A stretch of 38,824 nt of DNA from Bacteroidales bacterium (GCA_029218405.1 JAQXRG010000167.1:1-38824), one strand, 5' to 3'; shown: positions 1 through 7,501, counted from the stretch's first letter. Translations and numbers: made by a program. Notes: a model not told the origin generated them from the sequence alone.

Positions 1-1
1 C

Positions 2-94
2 AAAATGATTGTCTGCGCTTGGCACATTCTAACAGAGAAAGTTGCCTACAAGGACTTTGATAACACGATTTTGGCACCCGACACAAAAGGGTGA
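2..94 (+). pseudogene. C-terminal end of a possible IS110-type transposase (partial at window edge)
   Basis: An open frame enters from the left edge and ends at TGA 92-94. Its last residues include a KMIVCAWHILTE stretch followed by a charged tail. This resembles the C-terminus of IS110/IS116-family transposases, where a helix with an Ile/Trp-His-Leu pattern closes the transposase_20 domain. Only about 30 residues are visible, so the assignment rests on pattern alone. The upstream part may be intact outside the window. A non-transposase tail cannot be excluded. Confidence 0.35.
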
Positions 95-178
95 CAAGAT
101 ATACCAGCCGTACCAAGGCTACTATCTTTGTGGTGGTGACAGGGAGGGAAGATTAAGCAATAGGTTGCTATCTCCCTA

Positions 179-231
179 AAAGCCTCACAAAGGACGGGCC
201 GACGGCTCGTCCTTTGTGAGGCTTTCTTTTT
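179..231. terminator. Strong bidirectional intrinsic terminator
   Basis: A perfect 18-bp inverted repeat (179-196 with 208-225) encloses an 11-nt centre that can itself pair, and is followed by TTTCTTTTT on the plus strand. On the minus strand the stem is followed by TTTTAG. It lies between the plus-strand transposase-like tail and the minus-strand winged-helix gene that ends at 248, so it probably ends transcription from both sides. Confidence 0.85.
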
Positions 232-247
232 CGGGTGAGTCTGTCGC

Positions 248-466
248 TCACCCGATGTACACGTTCACGGTCAGAAAGAGACAGTCCTGCTGGTTGGCCG
301 ACTCGAAATCTACCTTGTTCTCCCGGGCGAGCCAGCCGATGGCGGCGTTCAGGTCCCTGTCCGAGAGTCCGGTCGCTTCTTTTAGATGATGATACTCCCA
401 ACGTGCGTTGTCTTTCAGTACATTCCAGACAATGCCGGCGTTAACGCCAATCTGATGCTTGTCCAT
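248..466 (-). CDS. Winged-helix domain protein, DUF2582 family
   Basis: A 72-residue protein whose whole length fits the small DUF2582 winged-helix family, found mainly in Bacteroidetes and some archaea. The N-terminal half (about residues 8-45) has the helical pattern AGIVWNVLKDN, then ATGLSDRDLNAAIGWLAREN as the putative turn and recognition helix. The last 20 residues form the wing. The family is thought to bind DNA or act as a small regulator, but its target is unknown. The start is supported by an unusually strong Shine-Dalgarno sequence (AAAGGAGGA at 471-479, complement) four bases from the ATG. The gene has its own promoter and ends at the 179-231 hairpin, so it is monocistronic. Confidence 0.85.
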   Translation of the reverse strand: MDKHQIGVNAGIVWNVLKDNARWEYHHLKEATGLSDRDLNAAIGWLARENKVDFESANQQDCLFLTVNVYIG

Positions 467-519
467 AGTGTCCTCCTTTTAGTTAAAGTTTTTGTTTAGG
501 CTCTTGTTGATTTTGAGAG

Positions 520-551
520 CAAATATAGGGATTCCCATGGTAAATTCCAAA
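520..551 (-). promoter_or_regulatory. Promoter of the DUF2582 gene
   Basis: Reading the minus strand, a -33 TTTG (548-551) is followed after exactly 20 nt by a -7 TATATTTG (520-527). This is a full match to the Bacteroides consensus. Transcription should start near 513, leaving a leader of about 47 nt before the ATG at 466. Confidence 0.75.
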
Positions 552-558
552 GCTTTTC

Positions 559-589
559 TTGAGAATTTCTGTTTTTTCCGCTATCTTTG
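559..589 (+). promoter_or_regulatory. Promoter of map-tsaD-pncC
   Basis: TTG (559-561), a 20-nt spacer and TATCTTTG (582-589) match the Bacteroides -33/-7 consensus. The ATG of map follows at 615, giving a short leader. The two promoters face away from each other, with -33 elements only about 8 bp apart. Confidence 0.75.
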
Positions 590-614
590 CGCGACTTTTA
601 TACGAACGTAAGTT

Positions 615-1469
615 ATGATAAGAAAGAAAAACAACTGGAGAGTCCCGAAGGGTGCCGAGCTGACCGAACTAGATAAGCGGGTGCTGTATTATCAGAACGA
701 GGGGCACTTGGTGCCGACACGCGGACTGATCAAGACTCCGGAACAGATAGAGGGTATCCGCAAGAGTGGCTTGCTGAATACGGCAGTGCTGGACTTGGTG
801 GCGGAGAAGATTCATGCTGGCATGTGTACGGCGGAAATCGACAAGCTGGTGTACGACTTTACAGTGGCCCACGGCGGCGTGCCGGCCTGTTTGGGCTACG
901 AAGGCTTTCCGAAGAGTGTCTGCACGTCGGTGAACGAGGTAGTGTGCCACGGCATACCGAGCGAGGAGGAGGTGCTGGAAGAAGGTGACATCGTCAATGT
1001 GGACTGTACGACCATCCTCGACGGCTACTATGCGGACGCTTCCCGTATGTTTGTCATCGGCCGGACGACACCGCAAAAACAGAAACTGGTGGATGTGGCC
1101 AAGGAATGCCTGGAAATAGGCAGGGAAGCGGCGCAGCCCTTCAGCTTTGTGGGAGACATCGGTCATGCCATTGAGAAGCATGCCAAGAAGAACGGGTTCT
1201 CGGTAGTGCGCGACCTGTGCGGGCATGGTGTGGGACTGGAGTTTCACGAAGAGCCGGATGTGGTGCACTATGGCAAGAAAGGTACGGGCATGCTGCTGGT
1301 GCCGGGTATGGTGTTCACCATTGAGCCGATGATCAATATGGGGACCTGGGAGGTCTTCATTGACGAGGAGGACGGATGGACCGTCGTGACGGAAGATGAA
1401 CTGCCTTCGGCGCAATGGGAGCATACGTTTGTGATGACCGAGAACGGCTTGGAGATATTGACATATTAG
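615..1469 (+). CDS. map: Methionine aminopeptidase, type I
   Basis: Removes the initiator methionine from nascent proteins in the cytoplasm, using a dinuclear metal centre. The 284-residue product carries all the pita-bread-fold ligands: D130 (GDIVNVD), D141 (YADASRM), H204 (GHGVG), E237 (TIEP) and E269 (WEHT). H112 in VVCHGIP is the substrate-contacting histidine. Compared with E. coli MetAP (264 residues) there is an N-terminal extension of about 33 residues with a charged start (MIRKKNNWRVPKG). Such extensions are usual in Bacteroidetes homologues and may contact the ribosome, which is inferred. The start follows a consensus promoter. tsaD begins 20 nt after the stop. Confidence 0.97.
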   Translation: MIRKKNNWRVPKGAELTELDKRVLYYQNEGHLVPTRGLIKTPEQIEGIRKSGLLNTAVLDLVAEKIHAGMCTAEIDKLVYDFTVAHGGVPACLGYEGFPKSVCTSVNEVVCHGIPSEEEVLEEGDIVNVDCTTILDGYYADASRMFVIGRTTPQKQKLVDVAKECLEIGREAAQPFSFVGDIGHAIEKHAKKNGFSVVRDLCGHGVGLEFHEEPDVVHYGKKGTGMLLVPGMVFTIEPMINMGTWEVFIDEEDGWTVVTEDELPSAQWEHTFVMTENGLEILTY

Positions 1470-1489
1470 TATATATAATAAAGGTAAGG

Positions 1490-2512
1490 ATGGATACGAT
1501 TATATTGGGAATTGAGTCGTCGTGTGATGATACGTCGGCAGCGGTGCTGAAGAATGGTGTGTTGCTGTCGAGCGTCATCGCCAGCCAGGCGGTGCACGAG
1601 GCTTACGGAGGTGTGGTGCCGGAATTGGCATCGCGGGCTCACCAACAAAACATTGTTCCGGTGGTGCATGAGGCGTTGAAGCGGGCCGGAGTGGCCAAAG
1701 AAGCGCTGAGTGGCGTGGCGTTCACCCGCGGACCGGGCCTGATGGGCTCGTTGCTGGTAGGGGTGTCGTTCGCGAAAGGGTTTGCCCGTGGTCTGGGACT
1801 GCCGATGATGGATGTCAATCATCTACAGGGCCATGTGCTGGCTCATTTCATCAAGGAATCGGAGGGGGACGCTCATCAGCCGCATTTCCCTTTCCTCTGC
1901 TTGCTGGTGTCGGGAGGAAACTCGCAGATTATTCGGGTGAATACCTACAACGATCTGGAGGTGCTGGGGCAGACCATTGATGATGCGGCCGGTGAGGCTA
2001 TCGACAAGTGCTCGAAGGTGATGGGGCTGGGGTATCCCGGCGGACCCATTATCGACCGGCTGGCCCGGCAAGGAAATCCGTTGGCCTATACGTTCAGTAA
2101 GCCGCATATACCGGGCTATGACTATAGCTTCAGCGGGCTGAAGACCTCGTTCCTCTATTCCTTGCGCGACTGGCTGAAGGAGGATCCTGACTTTATTGAG
2201 CACCACAAGGAGGACTTGGCGGCTTCGTTGGAGAAGACGGTAGTGGACATCCTGATGGACAAGCTGCGGAAAGTGGTCAAGGCCACGGGCATCCGCGAAG
2301 TGGCGGTGGCGGGAGGCGTATCGGCCAACAATGGCCTGCGCGCTGCCTTCCACGAACATGCCGCGCGGTATGGATGGAGGATTTATATTCCGAAATTCGG
2401 TTATACCACCGACAATGCCGCCATGATTGCGATGGCGGGGCATTTCAAGTATTTGGATAAGGATTTTTGTCCCATCGATCTTCCCGCCTATTCGCGGGTA
2501 AGCCTGAAATGA
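1490..2512 (+). CDS. tsaD: tRNA N6-threonylcarbamoyladenosine transferase TsaD
   Basis: Transfers the threonylcarbamoyl group from TC-AMP to A37 of ANN-reading tRNAs, together with TsaB and TsaE. The 340-residue product has the ASKHA fold with the LGIESSCDDTS start, the metal-binding H-x3-H motif H111/H115 (HLQGH), the phosphate-loop region LVSGGNSQI, and the third ligand D308 or D309 in TTDNAAMIA. The start was placed at the ATG at 1490, preceded by AAGGTAAGG. An upstream in-frame start at 1415 would add 25 unlikely residues and overlap map. The gene follows map by 20 nt and is probably in the same transcript. Confidence 0.97.
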   Translation: MDTIILGIESSCDDTSAAVLKNGVLLSSVIASQAVHEAYGGVVPELASRAHQQNIVPVVHEALKRAGVAKEALSGVAFTRGPGLMGSLLVGVSFAKGFARGLGLPMMDVNHLQGHVLAHFIKESEGDAHQPHFPFLCLLVSGGNSQIIRVNTYNDLEVLGQTIDDAAGEAIDKCSKVMGLGYPGGPIIDRLARQGNPLAYTFSKPHIPGYDYSFSGLKTSFLYSLRDWLKEDPDFIEHHKEDLAASLEKTVVDILMDKLRKVVKATGIREVAVAGGVSANNGLRAAFHEHAARYGWRIYIPKFGYTTDNAAMIAMAGHFKYLDKDFCPIDLPAYSRVSLK

Positions 2513-2578
2513 AGGCCGCGAGGAGAATCCGGTACTTAGTGATATGGGGAATCAATATTAATTTAAATAAAGAACAAG

Positions 2579-3079
2579 ATGACTGTAGAAACAAAAAAAC
2601 TCAGTAAGGAAATAAGTGAAATCTTTTGGAAGGAAGGATTTACCTTGGCGACTGCCGAAAGCTGCACGGCAGGCAATGTGGCTGCCAACATAACTGCTAT
2701 CCCTGGTAGTTCCCGTTTCTATAAAGGCGGTATCGTGGCTTATGCCAACCAGGCCAAGCAGGAGCTGCTGCAGGTGCGTGCCGAGACCTTGGAGGCACAT
2801 GGCGAGGTGAGCGAGGAAACGGTTTGTGAAATGGTGGAAGGTGCCATGAAGGCGTTCCATGCAGAATACGCCATCGCCACCACAGGTATTGCCGGTCCTG
2901 GCGGAGGCACTCCCGACAAGCCGGTAGGCACCATCTGGGTAGCGGCTGGAAGTAAGGAAAAAGTGATTACCGCCAAATTGGAGGAAGATAACGGCCGGGA
3001 GCTGAATGTGCATGCGGCTACAAAAAAAGCCTTGTATTTGTTGCTGGAACTGGTGCAAAATTGCGGAAATGAAGAGTAA
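2579..3079 (+). CDS. pncC: Nicotinamide-nucleotide amidase (stand-alone CinA C-terminal domain)
   Basis: Converts nicotinamide mononucleotide to nicotinic acid mononucleotide in NAD recycling. At 166 residues it is a single CinA-C domain, the same size as E. coli PncC and without the N-terminal MoCF-like domain of full CinA. Visible motifs are ATAESCTAG with the catalytic-type S28, then Y55 and K60 in GGIVAYANQAK, and the glycine-rich GIAGPGGGTPDKPVGT loop. It lies 66 nt after tsaD with no clear promoter or terminator between them, so it may be the third gene of the map transcript. Often annotated as a competence/damage-inducible protein; no competence role is implied. Confidence 0.93.
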   Translation: MTVETKKLSKEISEIFWKEGFTLATAESCTAGNVAANITAIPGSSRFYKGGIVAYANQAKQELLQVRAETLEAHGEVSEETVCEMVEGAMKAFHAEYAIATTGIAGPGGGTPDKPVGTIWVAAGSKEKVITAKLEEDNGRELNVHAATKKALYLLLELVQNCGNEE

Positions 3080-3103
3080 AGTCGCAAAATATTGAGGAAA
3101 AGC

Positions 3104-3134
3104 TTGTGAGTTTCAAATAAAATCGTTTACTTTG
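3104..3134 (+). promoter_or_regulatory. Promoter of rpmB-rpmG-DUF4295
   Basis: TTG (3104-3106), a 20-nt spacer and TTACTTTG (3127-3134) match the Bacteroides consensus except for one -7 base. The ribosomal-protein operon starts at 3183. Confidence 0.65.
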
Positions 3135-3182
3135 CACTCCGTTTGATAGAACGAAGAAATAAACTATAAAAACTAGATAGAA

Positions 3183-3443
3183 ATGTCGAAAATTTGTCAA
3201 ATTACCGGAAAGAAGGCCATGATTGGCAACAACGTTTCACACTCTAAGAGAAGAACGAAAAGAACGTTCGATGTGAACTTGTTTACAAAGAAATTCTACT
3301 ATGTAGAACAGGATTGCTGGATTAGCCTGAACATTTGTGCTAACGGCTTGCGAGTTATTAACAAAAAAGGTCTGGACGCTGCGCTGAACGAAGCTGTGGC
3401 CAAGGGTTTTTGTGATTGGAAAACTATCAAAATTATTGGTTAA
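3183..3443 (+). CDS. rpmB: Large ribosomal subunit protein bL28
   Basis: Structural protein of the 50S subunit. The 86-residue product begins [20 protein letters not shown], contains the basic SKRRTKRTF segment and ends WKTIKIIG, all typical of L28. It has only one cysteine in the N-terminal region, so it is the zinc-free form and not the CxxC form. It is the first gene of a short ribosomal operon. rpmG follows after 19 nt. Confidence 0.97.
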   Translation: MSKICQITGKKAMIGNNVSHSKRRTKRTFDVNLFTKKFYYVEQDCWISLNICANGLRVINKKGLDAALNEAVAKGFCDWKTIKIIG

Positions 3444-3462
3444 TTAAAAGGAGAGTAAAACT

Positions 3463-3651
3463 ATGGCTAAGAAAGCTAAAGGTAATAGAGTTCAGGTCAT
3501 CCTGGAGTGCACAGAGATGAAGGATAGCGGTATGCCGGGCACTTCTCGTTATATCACTACGAAGAACAGAAAGAACACCCCCGAAAGATTGGAACTGAAG
3601 AAGTACAATCCGATTTTGAAAAGAGTAACAGTTCACAAAGAAATTAAATAA
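3463..3651 (+). CDS. rpmG: Large ribosomal subunit protein bL33
   Basis: A 62-residue 50S protein with the L33 pattern [14 protein letters not shown], then [21 protein letters not shown] and a basic C-terminus. It keeps a single cysteine (C16) and lacks the CxxC pairs of zinc-binding L33, so it is a C-minus paralogue like its partner L28. A purine-rich AAAAGGAGAG lies 6-15 nt upstream of the ATG. That is notable because most genes in this group lack a recognisable Shine-Dalgarno sequence. DUF4295 starts 9 nt after the stop. Confidence 0.97.
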   Translation: MAKKAKGNRVQVILECTEMKDSGMPGTSRYITTKNRKNTPERLELKKYNPILKRVTVHKEIK

Positions 3652-3660
3652 TCATAGACC

Positions 3661-3819
3661 ATGGCAAAGAAAGTAGTAGCAACCCTGAAGACAGGCGCGA
3701 AAGAAGGACGTTCTTACACGAAGGTAATCAAGATGGTGAAGTCTCCTAAGACAGGTGCTTACGCCTTTGACGAGCAGATGGTTCCGAACGACAAGGTACA
3801 GGAATTCTTCAAGAAGTAA
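3661..3819 (+). CDS. DUF4295 small basic protein, candidate ribosomal protein bL38
   Basis: A 52-residue, strongly basic protein starting MAKKVVATLKTGAKEGRSYT and ending QEFFKK. It corresponds to DUF4295, a Bacteroidetes-only family that regularly follows rpmB-rpmG. From memory, a cryo-EM structure of the Flavobacterium johnsoniae ribosome showed an extra large-subunit protein named bL38, and I believe this is that family; I could not check it here. Seen directly: size, basic composition, 9-nt spacing to rpmG, and a strong terminator immediately after it. These make a ribosomal role likely. It is too short for many gene finders. Confidence 0.88.
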   Translation: MAKKVVATLKTGAKEGRSYTKVIKMVKSPKTGAYAFDEQMVPNDKVQEFFKK

Positions 3820-3842
3820 TCGAGAGACCATCAATATGACTT

Positions 3843-3884
3843 AAAAAAAGTTCCTTTCAGAATGAATGAAAGGAACTTTTTTTT
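3843..3884 (+). terminator. Intrinsic terminator of the rpmB operon
   Basis: A 17-bp stem (3843-3859 with 3867-3883), including an A7/T7 base and a GTTCCTTTCA core, encloses a 7-nt loop and ends in eight T. Its T-tract also supplies the -33 element of the ftsY promoter. Confidence 0.92.
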
Positions 3885-3913
3885 GTTGGTGTACGAGAAT
3901 AGTTATATCTTTG
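3882..3913 (+). promoter_or_regulatory. Promoter of ftsY-rimO, overlapping the preceding terminator
   Basis: TTTG (3882-3885) is formed by the last bases of the terminator T-tract plus G. A 20-nt spacer follows, then TATCTTTG (3906-3913), a full consensus match. The ATG of ftsY lies 29 nt further on at 3943. Confidence 0.78.
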
Positions 3914-3942
3914 TGTCTGAAAAAGATAATATCATTGACGTT

Positions 3943-4908
3943 ATGGGATTTTTTAGTTTTTTCTCGAAGGAAAAGAAGGAGACCCTCGATAAGGGGCTGT
4001 CGAAGACCAAGGAGAGTGTCTTCGGGAAGATTGCGCGCGCCGTTGCCGGAAAGTCGAAGGTGGACGATGAAGTGCTGGACAATTTGGAGGAGGTGCTCAT
4101 CACTTCCGATGTGGGAGTGGAAACCACTTTGAAGATTATCAAGCGTATCGAGGCCAGGGTAGCCAAGGATAAATATGTCAACACGCAGGAACTGAACAAC
4201 ATCCTGCGTGAGGAAATCGCCGCGCTGCTGACGGAGAACAACTCAGCGGATGTGGAGGACTTCAACGTGCCGTCCGGAAAGGCTCCCTATGTGATTATGG
4301 TGGTGGGTGTCAATGGAGTAGGCAAGACGACCACCATCGGAAAGATGGCTTACCAGTTCAAGAAGGCGGGCAAGTCGGTCTATCTGGGAGCTGCCGATAC
4401 CTTCCGCGCCGCTGCCGTGGAGCAGTTGGTCATTTGGGGCGAACGGGTAGGAGTGCCCGTGGTGAAACAGAAAATGGGTTCAGACCCGGCTTCGGTGGCC
4501 TTCGACACGCTCAGCTCAGCGGTGGCCAACAAGGCCGATGTGGTCATTATCGATACGGCTGGCCGTCTGCACAACAAGATTGGCTTGATGAATGAACTGA
4601 CGAAAATCAAGAAGGTCATGCAGAAGGTGGTGCCTGACGCGCCGCATGAGATCCTGCTGGTGCTGGACGGTTCGACCGGACAGAATGCTTTCGAGCAGGC
4701 CAAGCAGTTTACGCTGGCCACTGAGGTGAACGCCATGGCCATCACGAAGCTGGACGGCACCGCCAAGGGAGGTGTGGTGATTGGCATCTCCGACCAGTTC
4801 AAGATACCGGTGAAATACATCGGTCTGGGTGAAGGTATGGAAGACTTGCAGATTTTCCGCCGTCGGGAGTTCGTGGATTCATTGTTTGGCGAATCGGCTG
4901 GGAAATGA
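3943..4908 (+). CDS. ftsY: Signal recognition particle receptor FtsY
   Basis: The GTPase that docks SRP-ribosome complexes at the inner membrane. The 321-residue product contains only a short amphipathic start (MGFFSFFSKEKK) plus the N domain (about 20-100) and G domain (about 115-321). The long acidic A domain of E. coli FtsY is absent, as in many bacteria. GTPase motifs seen: P-loop GVNGVGKTTT (122-131), DTFRAAAVEQL (152-162), DTAGR (204-208) and TKLDGTAKGG (268-277), with GLGEGMEDL near the end. The start at 3943 was chosen because the longer frame from 3862 would run through the terminator and promoter. It overlaps rimO by ATGA. Confidence 0.96.
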   Translation: MGFFSFFSKEKKETLDKGLSKTKESVFGKIARAVAGKSKVDDEVLDNLEEVLITSDVGVETTLKIIKRIEARVAKDKYVNTQELNNILREEIAALLTENNSADVEDFNVPSGKAPYVIMVVGVNGVGKTTTIGKMAYQFKKAGKSVYLGAADTFRAAAVEQLVIWGERVGVPVVKQKMGSDPASVAFDTLSSAVANKADVVIIDTAGRLHNKIGLMNELTKIKKVMQKVVPDAPHEILLVLDGSTGQNAFEQAKQFTLATEVNAMAITKLDGTAKGGVVIGISDQFKIPVKYIGLGEGMEDLQIFRRREFVDSLFGESAGK

Positions 4909-6203
4909 AAAGGAATACGGTAGATATCATTACGTTGGGCTGCTCGAAGAACCTGGTGGATTCGGAGAAGCTGATGCGGCAGTTGGAGGCCAACGGCTAT
5001 AAGGTGACGCACGACGCTGAGCGCCCGCAGGGGGAAATCGCGGTCATCAACACGTGCGGATTCATCGGGGATGCGAAAGAGGAGTCTATCAATATGATTC
5101 TGGAGTTCTGTCAGGCTAAGGAGGAAGGGCGTCTGAAAAAGCTGTACGTGATGGGCTGTCTGTCGGAACGCTATCTGCAGGAACTGCAGGTGGAGATTCC
5201 GCAGGTGGACAAGTTCTACGGCAAGTTCGATTGGAACGGGCTGCTGCATGACCTTGGCAAGGCGTATCAGGCTGAGCACGCCATTGAGCGTTGCCTGACT
5301 ACGCCTCGTCACTATGCGTACCTGAAGATTTCGGAGGGTTGCGACCGGAAGTGCTCGTATTGTGCCATTCCCATTATCACTGGCCATCATGTCTCGCGCC
5401 CGATGGAGGAGATTCTGGATGAGGTGCGCCTGCTGGTGTCGGAGGGTGTGAAGGAGTTTCAGGTCATTGCGCAGGAGCTGACTTATTACGGAGTGGACTT
5501 GTATCACCGACAGGCCCTGCCCGAACTGATTGAACGGATGGCCGCTGTCCCGGGTGTGGAATGGATCCGGTTGCATTATGCGTACCCGGCCCATTTTCCC
5601 AACGACCTCTTCAGGGTCATGCGGGAGCATCCCAATGTGTGCAACTATATGGACATCGCGTTGCAGCACATCAGTGACAACGTGCTGGAGAAGATGCGCC
5701 GCCACGTGACTAAGGCGGAGACCTACGAACTGATTGAACGGTTCCGCCGGGAGGTGCCGGGCATCCACTTGCGCACCACCTTGATGGTGGGACATCCTGG
5801 AGAGACGGAGCAGGATTTTGAAGAACTGAAGGAATTTGTGCGCAAGGTGCGGTTCGACCGCATGGGAGCGTTCGCTTATTCGGAGGAAGAGGGTACCTAT
5901 TCTGCCGAGGCCTATACGGATGACATTCCGCAGGAGGTGAAGCAGCGGCGGTTGGATGAGCTGATGGAGATTCAGCAGGGCATTTCTGCAGAGCTGAACC
6001 AGCGAAAGGTAGGGCAGACGTTGAAGGTCATCATCGACCGTAAGGAAGGCGAGTATTATGTGGGCCGCAGTGAGTTCGACTCACCGGAAGTGGACCCTGA
6101 AGTCCTGATAAAGGACGAGGGTCAGGCACTGGCCACCGGCACGTTCTATGAAGTGACGGTGGTGGATGCGGATGACTTTGATTTGTACGCTGAGGTGCGG
6201 TAA
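4905..6203 (+). CDS. rimO: Ribosomal protein uS12 methylthiotransferase RimO
   Basis: A radical-SAM enzyme that adds a methylthio group to the conserved aspartate of ribosomal protein S12. The 432-residue product has the UPF0004 domain with three cysteines for the auxiliary 4Fe-4S cluster (C13, C51, C85), the radical-SAM motif CDRKCSYC (C146, C150, C153), and a C-terminal TRAM domain from about residue 365. RimO is preferred to MiaB because of the ITLGCSKNLVDSE start and SEGCDRKCSYCAIP context. Start and stop overlap with ftsY (ATGA at 4905-4908), indicating translational coupling. The next gene starts 23 nt downstream. Confidence 0.96.
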   Translation: MKRNTVDIITLGCSKNLVDSEKLMRQLEANGYKVTHDAERPQGEIAVINTCGFIGDAKEESINMILEFCQAKEEGRLKKLYVMGCLSERYLQELQVEIPQVDKFYGKFDWNGLLHDLGKAYQAEHAIERCLTTPRHYAYLKISEGCDRKCSYCAIPIITGHHVSRPMEEILDEVRLLVSEGVKEFQVIAQELTYYGVDLYHRQALPELIERMAAVPGVEWIRLHYAYPAHFPNDLFRVMREHPNVCNYMDIALQHISDNVLEKMRRHVTKAETYELIERFRREVPGIHLRTTLMVGHPGETEQDFEELKEFVRKVRFDRMGAFAYSEEEGTYSAEAYTDDIPQEVKQRRLDELMEIQQGISAELNQRKVGQTLKVIIDRKEGEYYVGRSEFDSPEVDPEVLIKDEGQALATGTFYEVTVVDADDFDLYAEVR

Positions 6204-6226
6204 CGAAAGTTGCAACGGGACAGTAC

Positions 6227-7411
6227 ATGAATAATCAGGAGTTTTTGGACGAATTGGGCCGACGGGCAAGGGACGTGACGGAGCAGGCCGGACAATGGGG
6301 GGCATCGCTTGTCGCTCTCATTGAACAGGAATTGCAGGAAGGCAATGAAGTGGCCCTCGGTCCGATAGGAATATTGGAGGTGAGGAAGGAAGCGGAATAC
6401 ATCACTTTGCATCCTGTGACAGGGCAGCGGATGTTGGTTCCGCCTCGTTTGGTCGTGCATTTCCGTCCCGAGACCGGTTCGCAGCAGGTGCTGGCGCAAC
6501 GCTTCGCCGTCCGTCAGGACATTCCGCAGGAGCTGGCAGATGGTTTTGTCCGTCAGTTTATCTGCTTGGTGGAGGACGGATTGCAGGCCGACCAATATGT
6601 GCGGGTCAAGGGGCTGGGAACTTTCAAACGCATGTCGGCCGGCCGGGAGTGGAAAGTGATTTTCCAGCCCGATACGGCCTTGAGCGAGGCGGTGAACAAG
6701 CCGTTCTCTCATTTTGAGACGGTGATGTTGAAGGACAGCACGCATTATTCCGATTTGGAGGAACCGGCAACGCAGGCATCTGTTCCGGTGGTGCCAGATG
6801 TTTTGTCAGAATCGGAGGATGCGTCACAGCCTGCTGTCATCGCACCACCGGCAGCACCGTCGGCGGAGGCTCCGGCAGCTACGCTGGAGGAACCTTTGAC
6901 GGAACCGGAGCGGAGCGTGTTGCGATTGCCTTGGTGCATGATTGCGGCAGTACTCCTTGTGGGGGTATTGGTCGGGGGAGGTGCGGTATGGAGCCTATTG
7001 CCCGCCTATCCGGAGACAGGTACTGTGACCGTGGCGAAGGAGGCCGTCGTCTCGGACACCTTCGTTGTTCCGAAGGACACTCTCGTTGCTTTGCAGGATT
7101 CCTCTGTGGCTCCGGAACCCTCTGCCTTTGTTGCCCCGAAGGACCGTGTGGGCGGGAGCAGTATCCCTGTTGCGCGGCCGTCGGCTATCCTTGTCTTGTC
7201 CGATTCCGTGTCATACCGTCCGAAAGGTGTCCTGACGACCCATACCCTGCGTCCTGGGGAGAGCTTGGTCAAGTTGGCGAAGCGGTACTACGGCAACAAA
7301 AATCTGTGGACGTACCTGGTGAAATTCAACCAGGACATCCTGCCCGATGCGAATCAGGTACCGGTGGGACTGACCCTCCGGATTCCTGAATTGGAACCCG
7401 TCGCTGAATGA
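6227..7411 (+). CDS. Membrane protein with two HU-like domains and a C-terminal LysM domain
   Basis: A 394-residue protein of unusual architecture. Residues 1-81 fit an HU/IHF-like domain: an N-terminal helix pair, GPIGILEVRK, and an arm-like HPVTGQRMLVPPRLVVHF. Residues about 90-168 fit a second HU-like unit (KGLGTFKRM) without the DNA-clasping arm. A Pro/Ala/Glu-rich linker (175-230) leads to a single membrane span (236-259). A Val/Thr/Ser-rich segment follows, then a LysM domain (338-387; HTLRPGESLVKLAKRYYG). Arginines before the span and none just after it predict N-in, C-out: HU parts in the cytoplasm, LysM in the periplasm. It follows rimO by 23 nt. A DNA-to-peptidoglycan link is inferred. 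Related HU-TM-SPOR/LysM proteins of Bacteroidetes have been noted computationally, to my recollection. Confidence 0.85.
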   Translation: MNNQEFLDELGRRARDVTEQAGQWGASLVALIEQELQEGNEVALGPIGILEVRKEAEYITLHPVTGQRMLVPPRLVVHFRPETGSQQVLAQRFAVRQDIPQELADGFVRQFICLVEDGLQADQYVRVKGLGTFKRMSAGREWKVIFQPDTALSEAVNKPFSHFETVMLKDSTHYSDLEEPATQASVPVVPDVLSESEDASQPAVIAPPAAPSAEAPAATLEEPLTEPERSVLRLPWCMIAAVLLVGVLVGGGAVWSLLPAYPETGTVTVAKEAVVSDTFVVPKDTLVALQDSSVAPEPSAFVAPKDRVGGSSIPVARPSAILVLSDSVSYRPKGVLTTHTLRPGESLVKLAKRYYGNKNLWTYLVKFNQDILPDANQVPVGLTLRIPELEPVAE

Positions 7412-7501
7412 AGAAAAGGAAGGACGGGAGGTTTTTAGATTTCTTTAGTCCAATAAGCCTTAAAAAAGTCCTTCTCCTTCGAGGTTTTTAAAGATTATTA
7501 G

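Noticed and set aside
4380..5795. A 471-codon minus-strand frame opposite ftsY and rimO
   Set aside because: It spans the junction of two conserved genes and has no family features.
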